From Brevibacillus_C sp046036945 (GTDB lineage: Bacteria > Bacillota > Bacilli > Brevibacillales > Brevibacillaceae): a stretch of DNA of 64,000 bases. Location: positions 62,001 through 126,000 of the forward strand of contig NZ_JBJQOQ010000003.1 of NCBI RefSeq assembly GCF_046036945.1, in the 5' to 3' direction. Shown here piece after piece: positions 16,049-24,055 of this stretch. The number at the start of each line of letters is the position of its first letter. The first letter of the stretch is position 1. The notes beneath the pieces were generated by a model. It was not told the origin of the DNA. It made no database searches and saw only the letters and a list, made by a program, of their open reading frames with translations. The position numbers were made by a program, and so were the translations under genes.

Positions 16049-18106
16049 ATGCCCGTAAAAGAGATTATCCTCCTCACCGGAACGAAAGAAACGAGAAAAA
16101 CCCTGGTTAAACAGCTGGAAGAAGTAATCGGAGATTTCGTCCGCATCCATCACGAATCGCTTGAGGAGAACATATCCGGTGTCTTTTCAAACAAGTTGAT
16201 CATCCTTTCCTCTCCCGAGATCACGGAGGAGACTGCTCCCTACATCGGAGAGAGCTGCAAAGTGCTGGTTGCCAAGCGTACCGTTAATTTTGAACATATC
16301 GACAAGCTGTTGTTTCTGGCGCCCAAGACCAAAGCACTCTACGTAAACGACGGGCCTGACACCGTCTACGAATCGATCGAAACGCTGCTGCAGCTAGGCA
16401 TTAATCACATCGAGTACATCCCCTGTTACCCGGGGAAGAAAAACATTCCCGAGGTGGAGTTCGCGATTACGCCGGGAGAGGTGGATTTGGTTCCTCCCTT
16501 TGTTAAAGAAGTGGTGAACATCGGCCCGCGATTGATCGATATCACGACGGTCATGACGATCCTGCAGGAGCTTGACCTGCTGAAACAAAAGGGGGATATC
16601 GTCTCGGACAAGTACATCAGGAAAATCATCGACCTGAGCAAGAAATTGTCGATGACCAGCCGCCAGTCCGACCAGCTAAACAGGCATTTGAAGCACGTGC
16701 TTGACGGGGTGAACGACGGAATACTGGCCGTCAACAGCAAGGGGATGATCACGGTATGCAACGAAAACCTGACGAACATGCTGGGCCTCTCCCCGGGAAA
16801 AACCGTCGGCCGAACCCTTCAGGATGTCTTGCGAAACGCCGAGTTGGCATCGTTCATTTTGAACGACTCGGAGGAAGAGACCGGATGGTTTTCGCTTCAC
16901 TCCGGAGATGTGCTCATCCATCGCTTCCATCTCAAGACAGAGAATACGATCGTCGCTACCTTTCAGAATGCGCACGAAACGATCGAACTGGAAAAATCCT
17001 ATCGCCGCGAGCTGTTAAAAAAAGGATACATCGCCAAATTTACCTTTCAAGATATCAAGGGCGTGAGCAGCAGCATCCATAAAACCAAGGAAATCGCCAG
17101 GAAAATCGCTAAAACCAATCTGACCGTGCTGATCGAAGGAGAAAGCGGAACCGGAAAGGAATTGTATGCGAGCGCAATTCACAACGCTTCCCTGCGGCAG
17201 GAAGGGCCGTTTCTCGCCGTCAACTTCAGCGCTCTGCCGGAAGATCTGGTCGAGAGCGAACTGTTCGGATACGAAGAAGGGGCATTTACCGGGGCAAAAA
17301 AAGGCGGGAAAATCGGCCTGTTTGAACAGGCCAGCGGCGGGACGATCTTTCTTGACGAAATCGGCGATATCAGCCTGAAGCTGCAGGCCAGGCTGCTTCG
17401 GGTGCTGCAGGAAAAAGAGATCATGCGGGTCGGTGGAAACAAGATCATCCCCGTAGACGTCCGGGTGATTGCAGCCACCAACAAGGATCTGCTGAAAATG
17501 ATCGAGGCCGGCACGTTTCGCGAAGACCTGTACCACCGCCTGAAGATACTCTACATCCGTCTGCCGGAGCTGAGAACCCGCAAGGAGGACATCTATCCGC
17601 TTATTCGCCACTTTATGTTCCAGAGCGGCCGCAGCCAGATCGAGATCAAGCCTGACGTCCTGGAGAAGCTCATGCGCTACCAGTGGTACGGCAATGTCCG
17701 GGAATTAAAAAACACCATCGACTACATGCTTGCCGTCTGCGACGGCAACGTCATCACCACCGATGACATCCCCAACGAGAGCTTCTTTCAGCGGAAATCG
17801 CGGGAAAATCTAGAGGTGCAGCCAGCAGCTGAAGAGCTGCCTGCCGATCGGGAGGAAGCGTTGTTTATCCTGGAGGCTGCTTTTCATGCGAACGAGGCGG
17901 GGCAGCCTATCGGGAGGAAAAAACTGGCGGAAAGAAGCGCACATTGGCGAAGGCCTCTCAGTGAGCAGCAGATACGCAAGCGCCTGGCCCTTCTTGAGGA
18001 GCGCGGATACATTGTCACCAACAGAGGCCGTACCGGGATCAAACTGACCCGGCTGGGGGTTGATTACCTATTGGCAAATCGGCCTGATTTGATCGGGAAG
18101 CTGTGA
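16049..18106 (+). CDS. Sigma-54-dependent transcriptional activator with PrpR-type sensor and PAS domain
   Basis: A 685-residue enhancer-binding protein. Residues about 1-190 resemble the PrpR N-terminal sensory domain. A PAS domain follows at about 215-330 (GVNDGILAVNSKGMITVCNE). The AAA+ domain has Walker A GESGTGKE at about 364-371, the sigma-54 contact loop GAFTGA at about 411-416, and GGTIFLDEIGD as Walker B. The C terminus is not the usual Fis helix-turn-helix. Residues about 590-685 look like a winged helix (LSEQQIRKRLALLEERGYI). It is divergent from the sigma-54 promoter and so is the probable regulator of the cyanophycin/peptide operon. A TATAAT at 15981-15986 may be its -10, without a clear -35. 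Confidence 0.9.
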   Translation: MPVKEIILLTGTKETRKTLVKQLEEVIGDFVRIHHESLEENISGVFSNKLIILSSPEITEETAPYIGESCKVLVAKRTVNFEHIDKLLFLAPKTKALYVNDGPDTVYESIETLLQLGINHIEYIPCYPGKKNIPEVEFAITPGEVDLVPPFVKEVVNIGPRLIDITTVMTILQELDLLKQKGDIVSDKYIRKIIDLSKKLSMTSRQSDQLNRHLKHVLDGVNDGILAVNSKGMITVCNENLTNMLGLSPGKTVGRTLQDVLRNAELASFILNDSEEETGWFSLHSGDVLIHRFHLKTENTIVATFQNAHETIELEKSYRRELLKKGYIAKFTFQDIKGVSSSIHKTKEIARKIAKTNLTVLIEGESGTGKELYASAIHNASLRQEGPFLAVNFSALPEDLVESELFGYEEGAFTGAKKGGKIGLFEQASGGTIFLDEIGDISLKLQARLLRVLQEKEIMRVGGNKIIPVDVRVIAATNKDLLKMIEAGTFREDLYHRLKILYIRLPELRTRKEDIYPLIRHFMFQSGRSQIEIKPDVLEKLMRYQWYGNVRELKNTIDYMLAVCDGNVITTDDIPNESFFQRKSRENLEVQPAAEELPADREEALFILEAAFHANEAGQPIGRKKLAERSAHWRRPLSEQQIRKRLALLEERGYIVTNRGRTGIKLTRLGVDYLLANRPDLIGKL

Positions 18107-18640
18107 GGTAGCCGTCAGTCACAGTCAGCTTTGACTTTTCCCCATCGAGGTGGGATTTATGTATTGTTCCGTTTGGCAGGATAGTTGAGATTGATACGCC
18201 TGCGGACTGCTTCCCTATGATTCGCCAGCATTTCACTACAAAACGAATGTCTTTATTTCCTTTTTCAGAACAGTTCATGCAGATCAGGCGGCGCGACCGA
18301 AGTAATGTGCCCGGGTGAGAGCCCCCGGAGGAACGACATGTTAGTTACCCGGAAAGGGACAAAACCTTACAGACAGTGTACCTGCTGTATGCTTCCATAA
18401 AAAATATGCTGCAAAAAAAGACTCTGAACAAAGTGGCGAGACATCTGTTGTTCATGGGGTGCACAACGATCGGCCTGTACTCGGTCGCCGTTTCTATGCA
18501 GCGTATCATGATCATGTTTTCCAGGAACTTGTACATGTCGATCACAACTGAAAACGTATGGATTCTGTTCATCGGAATTGCTGTAAGTCAATTTCGTAAA
18601 TCGGGCACACAACTTTTAATATGTCATTCGAAAATAGATA
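18107..18640. other. Gene-poor stretch, possibly decayed DNA
   Basis: No convincing gene is visible in this 530-bp region. Open frames up to 93 codons lack ribosome sites and recognisable domains. Around 18304-18352 the plus strand reads GTGCCCGGGTGAGAGCCCCC and then returns to TTAGTTACCCGG. The complementary arms (CCGGGT and ACCCGG) and the GTGAGAG-CCC pattern recall the 5' part of some group II introns, but no reverse transcriptase is present. I treat it as unexplained. Confidence 0.4.
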
Positions 18641-18641
18641 A

Positions 18642-18670
18642 GGAGAGCAACTTTTAGTCGAGTACTCTCC
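18642..18670 (-). terminator. Weak terminator after the 54-residue gene
   Basis: On the minus strand GGAGAG (18670-18665) pairs with CTCTCC (18647-18642) across a 17-nt loop and is followed by TTATCTATTTT. It lies just beyond the stop codon of the small leftward gene at 18686. Confidence 0.4.
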
Positions 18671-18685
18671 CCTTCTGGTTTGAAT

Positions 18686-18850
18686 CTATAAGAGCTGGTT
18701 GTCGCGCTGAACGGACGCCACTGGTCTTGCCTGTTCGGCGAAAACCTGGTCTTTCAAAGTTTGGCTCGAATCGGGTGCGGAAGCCGGCTTAGGCGCAGCC
18801 TTATCTGATTGGGTGCCCTTTGCATCGTGCGGTTGTTTGGTTTCTGACAT
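18686..18850 (-). CDS. Small hydrophilic protein of 54 residues, unknown function
   Basis: A short complete frame: ATG at 18850, TAG at 18686-18688. It is preceded by GGAGGG with ideal six-base spacing, which is the main reason for calling it a gene. The protein begins MSETKQPHDAKG, is rich in Lys, Ala, Pro, Ser, Asp and Gln, and ends VQRDNQLL. It has no membrane segment, cysteine or recognisable motif and is probably disordered. It lies head to head with the truncated flavin-protein gene. I do not recognise the family. The low-complexity composition recalls small acid-soluble or stress proteins, but this is only an impression. Confidence 0.6.
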   Translation of the reverse strand: MSETKQPHDAKGTQSDKAAPKPASAPDSSQTLKDQVFAEQARPVASVQRDNQLL

Positions 18851-18873
18851 GTTGTACCCTCCATCATTCGTAG

Positions 18874-19329
18874 ATGATAGCTTTACTGTTGCCGGAAAAC
18901 TGGGATTTCATGTATCAAAGCGCATTGCAGTTGAACTGGCCTCAGCATTCGTGGACAGATGAGCACCTGTTGGAAAACGGGAGAATTACATTTATGTTCG
19001 TTGCTTTTGAAGGGGCGCCCATGATCCTCCGCCTGTACGGCAGGGGCCGAGTCATACTGCCGGAGTCGCCTGAATGGGACGAATGGATCAAACGCTTCGA
19101 TCCGCTTCCGGGCATGCGGCAGATCATTTTTGCGGACATCCATGAAGTCAAGACTTCATGTGGAACTGGCGTACCGTTCTTTTCTTATACGGAAGAACGC
19201 GATGCTCTCCATAAGTGGGCCGAAGCCATGGGCGAGGAAGGTCTTGATGCTTATCATCACAAGAAAAACCGGATCAGTATGGACGGGCTCGTAACTCCCA
19301 TCGGTCAAAAATGGAAAGACCGACTGTAA
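18874..19329 (+). pseudogene. N-terminally truncated pyridoxamine 5'-phosphate oxidase-like flavoprotein
   Basis: The 151-residue frame matches the second half of the pyridoxamine phosphate oxidase-like family from HLLENGRITFMFVAFEGAP onward. It includes ILRLYGRGRVILP, the SCGTGVP segment and the C-terminal KNRISMDGL. Members normally have about 40-60 further residues at the N terminus that build the first strands of the FMN-binding barrel. Here the first 25 residues do not fit the family, there is no good ribosome site, and the upstream DNA is occupied by a divergent small gene. I read it as a broken or remnant gene. A functional short form cannot be excluded. Confidence 0.55.
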
Positions 19330-19335
19330 ATGGAT

Positions 19336-19386
19336 AAACAGCAGCCCAAAACCCGCCTCTCCTGCGAGTATTGGACTGCTGTTTTT
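19336..19386. terminator. Terminator between the truncated flavoprotein gene and cysC
   Basis: AAACAGCAGCCCA near 19337 pairs with TGGACTGCTGTTT near 19372, and a T-run follows on the plus strand. The loop is long. It is well placed to end the rightward fragment and also the leftward sulfate operon. Confidence 0.65.
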
Positions 19387-19387
19387 G

Positions 19388-20008
19388 TTACGAGCCTTGA
19401 TCTGGAATCGCGCCCTGCTGTGTCAAATACGCCAAGATAAGGCGAACTGACTCCTCGACGGACACCTCTCCGCTCTCGATTACCAACTCTGGAGCTGCCG
19501 GCTCCTCATACGGGGAAGTAACGCCGGTAAATTCACCGATCTCCCCGCTCCTCGCTTTCTTATACAGTCCTTTGGGATCCCGCCGCTCGCACTCCTCAAT
19601 CGGGCAGCGGACGTAAATCTCTGCAAACTCGCCTGGTTCGAGCAAGCTGCGGGCCAGTTCGCGGTCTTCGCGGTAAGGCGAAATGAATGCCGTCAGCGTA
19701 ATGATACCGGCGTCGACAAACAGTTTGGCCACCTCGGCGATCCGCCGGATGTTTTCTTTGCGGTCTTCCGGGGAAAAGCCGAGACCGCGGTTTAACCCGT
19801 GCCGGATGTTGTCGCCATCCAGCACATAGCTGTGCAAGCCGCGCTCGTGCAACTGCTGTTCGACGGCATTGGCCAAGGTGGATTTTCCCGCACCCGAGAG
19901 TCCGGTAAACCACAAGACGCAGCTTTTGTGACCATAGAGCCGCTGCCGGTCGCGCTTGGTGACAGCGGCGGGATGCCAGACGAGATGGGGTGCCGTTTCA
20001 AGGGTCAT
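19388..20008 (-). CDS. cysC: Adenylylsulfate (APS) kinase
   Basis: A 206-residue kinase that phosphorylates APS to PAPS in sulfate assimilation. The P-loop GLSGAGKST is at residues 36-44, followed by the DGDNIRHGLN motif and FISPYREDR. The length is normal. I chose the ATG at 20008, with GGAGAGGAGAG just upstream. It is the last gene of the leftward sulfate operon, 22 bp behind sat. Both APS kinase and a Cys-rich CysH reductase are encoded, so the cell might reduce APS, PAPS or both. Confidence 0.93.
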   Translation of the reverse strand: MTLETAPHLVWHPAAVTKRDRQRLYGHKSCVLWFTGLSGAGKSTLANAVEQQLHERGLHSYVLDGDNIRHGLNRGLGFSPEDRKENIRRIAEVAKLFVDAGIITLTAFISPYREDRELARSLLEPGEFAEIYVRCPIEECERRDPKGLYKKARSGEIGEFTGVTSPYEEPAAPELVIESGEVSVEESVRLILAYLTQQGAIPDQGS

Positions 20009-20030
20009 CTGTTTCTCTCCTCTCCCGCTG

Positions 20031-21173
20031 TCATCGAGGCGATGCCCGCAGCCCGGCAATCAGTACCTGGACGACCTCCGGCCGGCTGAATTCCGGCGGC
20101 GGCGCTTCCCCTCTCGACAGCATCTCCCTTACTTTAGTCCCGGACAGGGCGACGTGGTGAGCGCTGTCGTGCGGACAGGTCTTGCTCGAAGCCATGTTTC
20201 CGCAGCTTTTGCAGTAGAAGCTGTTCTCAAAGAACAGCGGCGTAATGCCCAGCTCGTCGGGACTGAAGCGGCGAAAGATGTGCTGGGCGTCATATGTGCC
20301 GTAGTAGCTGCCCACACCGGCGTGGTCGCGGCCGACGATAAAGTGGGTGCAGCCGTAGTTTTTCCGCACCAAGGCGTGGAAAATCGCTTCCCGGGGGCCG
20401 GCGTAGCGCATGGCGGCGGGAAAGACGGCAAGCTGTACGCGGCTGGCCGGGTAGTAATGGCGCAGCAGGACCTGATAGCTCCCCATGCGGACATCGGCGG
20501 GGATATCATCTGCTTTGGTCTCGCCCACGAGCGGATTGAGGAAAAGTCCGTCGACGATTTCCAATGCCGCCTTTTGTATGTACTCGTGGGCGCGGTGCAC
20601 CGGATTGCGCGTCTGAAAGCCGACCACCGTCTTCCAGCCCCGCTCGGCAAACAGCTGCCTGGTCTCGGCCGGATCGAAATAGTGCGAGGCAAACGCCCCC
20701 TTGTCCGGCCTCCTCAGCAGGGTTACCGGTCCGCCGAGATACACGCCGGGGCGTTCCAGCAGTTTTTTTACCCCCGGATGATTGATGTCGTCCGTGCCGT
20801 ATACCTGCCTCGCTTCGCGCACCTTGTCCGGCCGATAGATATCGGTGATTTGCATAAGGCCATACACTTCGCCCTGGTACTCCAGCCTGACCTGGTCGCC
20901 TACGGCCAATTCGGCCGCAGCTTCTTCCGGCACCGGCAGGGTAATCGGGAGGCTCCATACCTGCCCGCCGGCAAGCCTCATCTGCTCCACGACTGAATCG
21001 TAATTAGCCCGGTCCATAAAACCGCTGATCGGGCTGTACGCTCCGATCGCGATCAACTCCAGGTCAGAGAGCGCGAACGCGTCCAGCTCCACTTGCCGCG
21101 ATGCCTGCGACAGATCGGCCGATGGATCGAAGCGATTGATCAATGTACCGCCGTGCGGTTGGCTTGTACTCAT
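20031..21173 (-). CDS. sat: Sulfate adenylyltransferase (ATP sulfurylase)
   Basis: A 380-residue enzyme that makes APS from ATP and sulfate. The family motifs QTRNPVHRAHEYI (ATP-binding HxxH-type), GETKADDIPADVRM and GRDHAGVGSYYG are present. A CKSCGNMASSKTCPH zinc-ribbon-like segment near the C terminus is usual in Bacillus-type Sat. Its 5' neighbour cysH is 18 bp away, so it is translationally close. An AGGAGAAAGG site precedes the ATG. Confidence 0.95.
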   Translation of the reverse strand: MSTSQPHGGTLINRFDPSADLSQASRQVELDAFALSDLELIAIGAYSPISGFMDRANYDSVVEQMRLAGGQVWSLPITLPVPEEAAAELAVGDQVRLEYQGEVYGLMQITDIYRPDKVREARQVYGTDDINHPGVKKLLERPGVYLGGPVTLLRRPDKGAFASHYFDPAETRQLFAERGWKTVVGFQTRNPVHRAHEYIQKAALEIVDGLFLNPLVGETKADDIPADVRMGSYQVLLRHYYPASRVQLAVFPAAMRYAGPREAIFHALVRKNYGCTHFIVGRDHAGVGSYYGTYDAQHIFRRFSPDELGITPLFFENSFYCKSCGNMASSKTCPHDSAHHVALSGTKVREMLSRGEAPPPEFSRPEVVQVLIAGLRASPR

Positions 21174-21191
21174 CGTGATCCGTCCTTTCTC

Positions 21192-21917
21192 CTATTTCGA
21201 TGACGCGGGCGGCAGATGCAGGCCGCATTCCGTTTTGCCGCTGAACGCCCACCGCCCGGCCCTCGCGTCCTCTCCTGCTTCAACTGCCCTGGTGCACGGC
21301 TGGCACCCGATGCTGGGATAGCCTTGGTCGTGCAGGGGATTGTAAGGGAGCCCGAAAGCGTGCAGGTACTCCCAGATCTCCTGCCACGTCCAGTGAATCA
21401 GCGGACAGATTTTCAATGAGCGGAATTTCTCGTCCCGGTTGACAAACTCTACATTCGCCCGCGTCGGCGACTGCTCCCGCCGCAGACCGGACAGCCAGGC
21501 CAAAGCGCCATCCAGCACGCCGGCGAGCGGACTCACCTTGCGCAGTTGGCAGCAGAGGTCAGGCTGTTTTTGCCACAGCTCCTCCCCGTACGCGGCCGCT
21601 TGATCGGCAAGCGTCAGCTCCGGCTGAGTCATGGTGATGCGCAGGTCGGGGTACCGTTCGCGAACGCGTTTGATCAGTTCATAGGTTTCGGCGAAGTGGA
21701 GATGGGTGTCGAGAAAAAAGACGCGCGCATCCCGTTTGACCTGACTGATGTGGTCCAACAGCACGATCCCTTCCGCGCCAAAGCTGCAGGCGTACACCAG
21801 CTCATCGCCAAAGGCGGCGTATGCCCACTTGATCACGCCCATCGTGTCTGTGGCGGACAGCTCTGCGTTGACAGCAGCGAGTAGTTTGTCTGTTGCCGAT
21901 TCATAACGGATACTCAT
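21192..21917 (-). CDS. cysH: Phosphoadenylyl/adenylylsulfate reductase
   Basis: A 241-residue thioredoxin-dependent reductase producing sulfite. FSFGAEG-like YACSFGAEGIVLLDHI opens the PP-loop domain. The cysteines DLCCQLRKV and GCQPC match the CC...CxxC pattern that binds a [4Fe-4S] cluster in APS-reducing forms. The catalytic C-terminal KTECGLH motif is intact. The cluster ligands suggest activity on APS, as in other Bacillales, while the neighbouring cysC could supply PAPS. It lies inside the sulfate operon. Confidence 0.93.
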   Translation of the reverse strand: MSIRYESATDKLLAAVNAELSATDTMGVIKWAYAAFGDELVYACSFGAEGIVLLDHISQVKRDARVFFLDTHLHFAETYELIKRVRERYPDLRITMTQPELTLADQAAAYGEELWQKQPDLCCQLRKVSPLAGVLDGALAWLSGLRREQSPTRANVEFVNRDEKFRSLKICPLIHWTWQEIWEYLHAFGLPYNPLHDQGYPSIGCQPCTRAVEAGEDARAGRWAFSGKTECGLHLPPASSK

Positions 21918-21935
21918 ATTCCCCCTCCTCGCCCG

Positions 21936-22172
21936 TTAAAATTGGGAAGTTTCGATCACATACCCTACTCCTTGCCGGCCCAGCGGTTTCTTTTCCACCA
22001 GGCTGAGCTGTTTGATCGCCATTGGAGCGATCGTGTGGCGCAGGATATTGTTTTCCGCCGAGCTGAATGCTTTTTCGTCGGATGACGCTATAACCACAAC
22101 GGTCAGCAGCCGCTCCTGTTCCAATACCGCCTCCAGCTTATACAGGTACGTCTCTGTTTGCTGTTCCCCCAT
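21936..22172 (-). CDS. Small conserved protein of the sulfate operon (DUF3906-like)
   Basis: A 78-residue soluble protein lying 18 bp before cysH and 26 bp after the sulfite reductase gene, so it is part of the operon. The pattern YLYKLEAVLE...TVVVIASSDEKAF...LSLVEKK...GVGYVIE recalls the DUF3906 family of Bacillales. That identification is from memory and not certain. It has no cysteines, signal or membrane segment. A small accessory role for the sulfite reductase or CysH is a reasonable guess from position alone. Confidence 0.7.
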   Translation of the reverse strand: MGEQQTETYLYKLEAVLEQERLLTVVVIASSDEKAFSSAENNILRHTIAPMAIKQLSLVEKKPLGRQGVGYVIETSQF

Positions 22173-22198
22173 GTTTTCCTCCCCCTGTTTGGCGTTCC

Positions 22199-23815
22199 TT
22201 AAGCTGTTTGCAGGATCGCATCAACCTGCCGCTGGATCGCCTCCAGGCCGACGCGCTCTACGTAGCGCCAGTACGGTTCGCCACCCTGCCGCTCTTCTTT
22301 GTAGATCGCGATCAGCTGCGCAAGGAACGGTCCAAGATCGTCAGCCATGATCCGCGCTTTCAGTTTTTGATTGAACCGCGCCTCTTCCAGCGTGCCCCCA
22401 ACGTAGATGTCAAAGGCGTCAACCATGCCGTTTGGCGTCTTGACCAAAGCCCCCTGCAAGCCGATATCGCCAATCTGCCGCTGTCCGCACGAATTGGGGC
22501 AGCCTACCATGTGAATCCGCAGCGGCGTGTCGAGCGCCACCGTCTGGTCCAGGTACTCCGCCAGCGTGCGCATCCGCTCTTTTGTCTCGACGACAGCCAG
22601 ATTGCAGTACTCGATCCCCGTGCAGGAGACGGCGTAGCCGACAAACGTCTGGGGAGCGAGCGTAAAGCGGGTCGCAATGATCGGCTCGGTGCGGAAGGCC
22701 TCCAGCTTTTCCTCGGGGATCTGGCGGATCAACACATTTTGCGAATTGCAGGTGCCGATCGTTCCGTCACCGTACTCGTCTGCCAACCGGGCCAATTCGG
22801 ACAGTTCGTCCGCGTTCATCCGCCCCACGGGAACAGACAGGCCGGCGTAGTAGAAGCCTTTCTGCCTCTGTTCGTGAAGGCCGTAAAAATACCCGGCATT
22901 CCATCCCTTCAGCAAGTCTTCCCCCCGCGTCTCCAGCGGGCCGATCAGCTTCACCAGCTCCTCGCGAAACTTTTCTGCGCCCCAATCGGCGACGAGGAAT
23001 TTGAGGCGGGCGTGTGTCCGCTTTTGCCGGTAGCCAAAATCTCGGAACAGCGTGGTCACGCCTGCCGCTACCTTAACCACCTCTTCCGGGCGGCAGAAGA
23101 CGTCCAGCTGCTGTGCCAGATACGGTTTGGCCGACAGTCCCCCGCCGACCCAGACGTGAAAGCCGACCACTTCTTCCGTGCCGATCGTCTTTTTAGCCGG
23201 AGAAAAGGCCAGGTCGTTGATCTGGGCGTGGGCCGCATTGTACACATTGGCCGAGATCGACATCTTGTACTTGCGCGGCAGATTGGAAAAATCCCGGTTC
23301 AGCAGGAAAAACTGCTCCAATTCCTTGATGATCGGACGCGTATCCAGCACTTCATGCGGGTCAATGCCGGCAAGCGGATTGCCCACGATCGTCCGCGGAC
23401 AGTCCCCGCAAGCCTCAAACGAGGACAACCCGACTTCCGACAGCCGCGAAAAGATGTCGGCCAACGATTCCACCGTCAGCCAGTGAAACTGCACCGCTTG
23501 CCGCGTCGTCACATCCACCAGATCGCGGCCGTAGTCTTTTGCAATGCCTGCCAGCGTCCGGGCCTGCTGGCTGGTCAGGATGCCTCCGGGAATGCGGACG
23601 CGCATCATGAAGTGACCGTCTTTCGGACGCTGTTGGTAGATGCCCGCCCACTTAAACCGGTCGAAATCGGACGGCTCAATCGAGGTATACCCTTCTTTCG
23701 AGTAGCTGTTGACGATCGTCTCGATCACGTCCAGCCCGTCTTTTTCCAGTTTGGTCAACTCCATTTTGTTCAGATTGGGATCATCTGCCCATTTCCACTT
23801 TCTTTGCTCGGACAC
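22199..23815 (-). CDS. Assimilatory sulfite reductase, ferredoxin-dependent (nitrite/sulfite reductase family)
   Basis: A 538-residue siroheme/[4Fe-4S] enzyme. Two ferredoxin-like half-domains are visible, with the substrate-side arginines in RVRIPGGILTSQQ. The cluster/siroheme cysteines are CTGIEYC and CPNSCGQ. In this operon, next to cysH, sat and cysC, it most likely reduces sulfite to sulfide. The same fold also covers nitrite reductases, which sequence alone does not fully exclude. It is the first gene after the sigma-A promoter at 23922-23950. A large antisense frame on the plus strand is a shadow. Confidence 0.9.
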   Translation of the reverse strand: MSEQRKWKWADDPNLNKMELTKLEKDGLDVIETIVNSYSKEGYTSIEPSDFDRFKWAGIYQQRPKDGHFMMRVRIPGGILTSQQARTLAGIAKDYGRDLVDVTTRQAVQFHWLTVESLADIFSRLSEVGLSSFEACGDCPRTIVGNPLAGIDPHEVLDTRPIIKELEQFFLLNRDFSNLPRKYKMSISANVYNAAHAQINDLAFSPAKKTIGTEEVVGFHVWVGGGLSAKPYLAQQLDVFCRPEEVVKVAAGVTTLFRDFGYRQKRTHARLKFLVADWGAEKFREELVKLIGPLETRGEDLLKGWNAGYFYGLHEQRQKGFYYAGLSVPVGRMNADELSELARLADEYGDGTIGTCNSQNVLIRQIPEEKLEAFRTEPIIATRFTLAPQTFVGYAVSCTGIEYCNLAVVETKERMRTLAEYLDQTVALDTPLRIHMVGCPNSCGQRQIGDIGLQGALVKTPNGMVDAFDIYVGGTLEEARFNQKLKARIMADDLGPFLAQLIAIYKEERQGGEPYWRYVERVGLEAIQRQVDAILQTA

Positions 23816-23921
23816 GGGTAAACACGCTCCTTTTTGACGAAATATTCGGACCTCAGTTCACAGCGGTGAGAAAGATGCTTACGAATGATTATAAACGATA
23901 ATTCCTATATGTTTAGTATGA

Positions 23922-23950
23922 ATTATAGTCAGGTTATTTTTTTCTGTCAA
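23922..23950 (-). promoter_or_regulatory. Sigma-A promoter of the sulfate operon
   Basis: On the minus strand TTGACA (23950-23945) and TATAAT (23927-23922) are separated by exactly 17 bp, a perfect consensus. Downstream lies ATATAGGAATTAT (about 23897-23909), which resembles sites bound by the cysteine regulator CymR; that is a tentative reading. No S-box (SAM riboswitch) or T-box is visible in the leader. Confidence 0.85.
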
Positions 23951-24055
23951 TGAGAAAAAATTCGAAAAAATCGGAGTCAGACCTGATCGCCAAGCAGGAA
24001 TGGAACCCGCCGAAGCAAATATATGTTCCTATGATCAGATGAAAGGGTGAGCATG

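Noticed and set aside
18376..18657. A 93-codon frame with two hydrophobic stretches
   Set aside because: There is no ribosome site at any start codon and no family resemblance. It lies in a stretch that looks decayed, so I left it out of the genes.
22208..23821. A 537-codon open frame on the plus strand
   Set aside because: It lies entirely antisense to the sulfite reductase gene, has no ribosome site or domain, and is a composition shadow of a GC-rich gene.
23816..24046. Possible S-box or T-box leader before the sulfate operon
   Set aside because: None of the conserved core elements (for example the GGCAACC-type or T-box sequence) is present.
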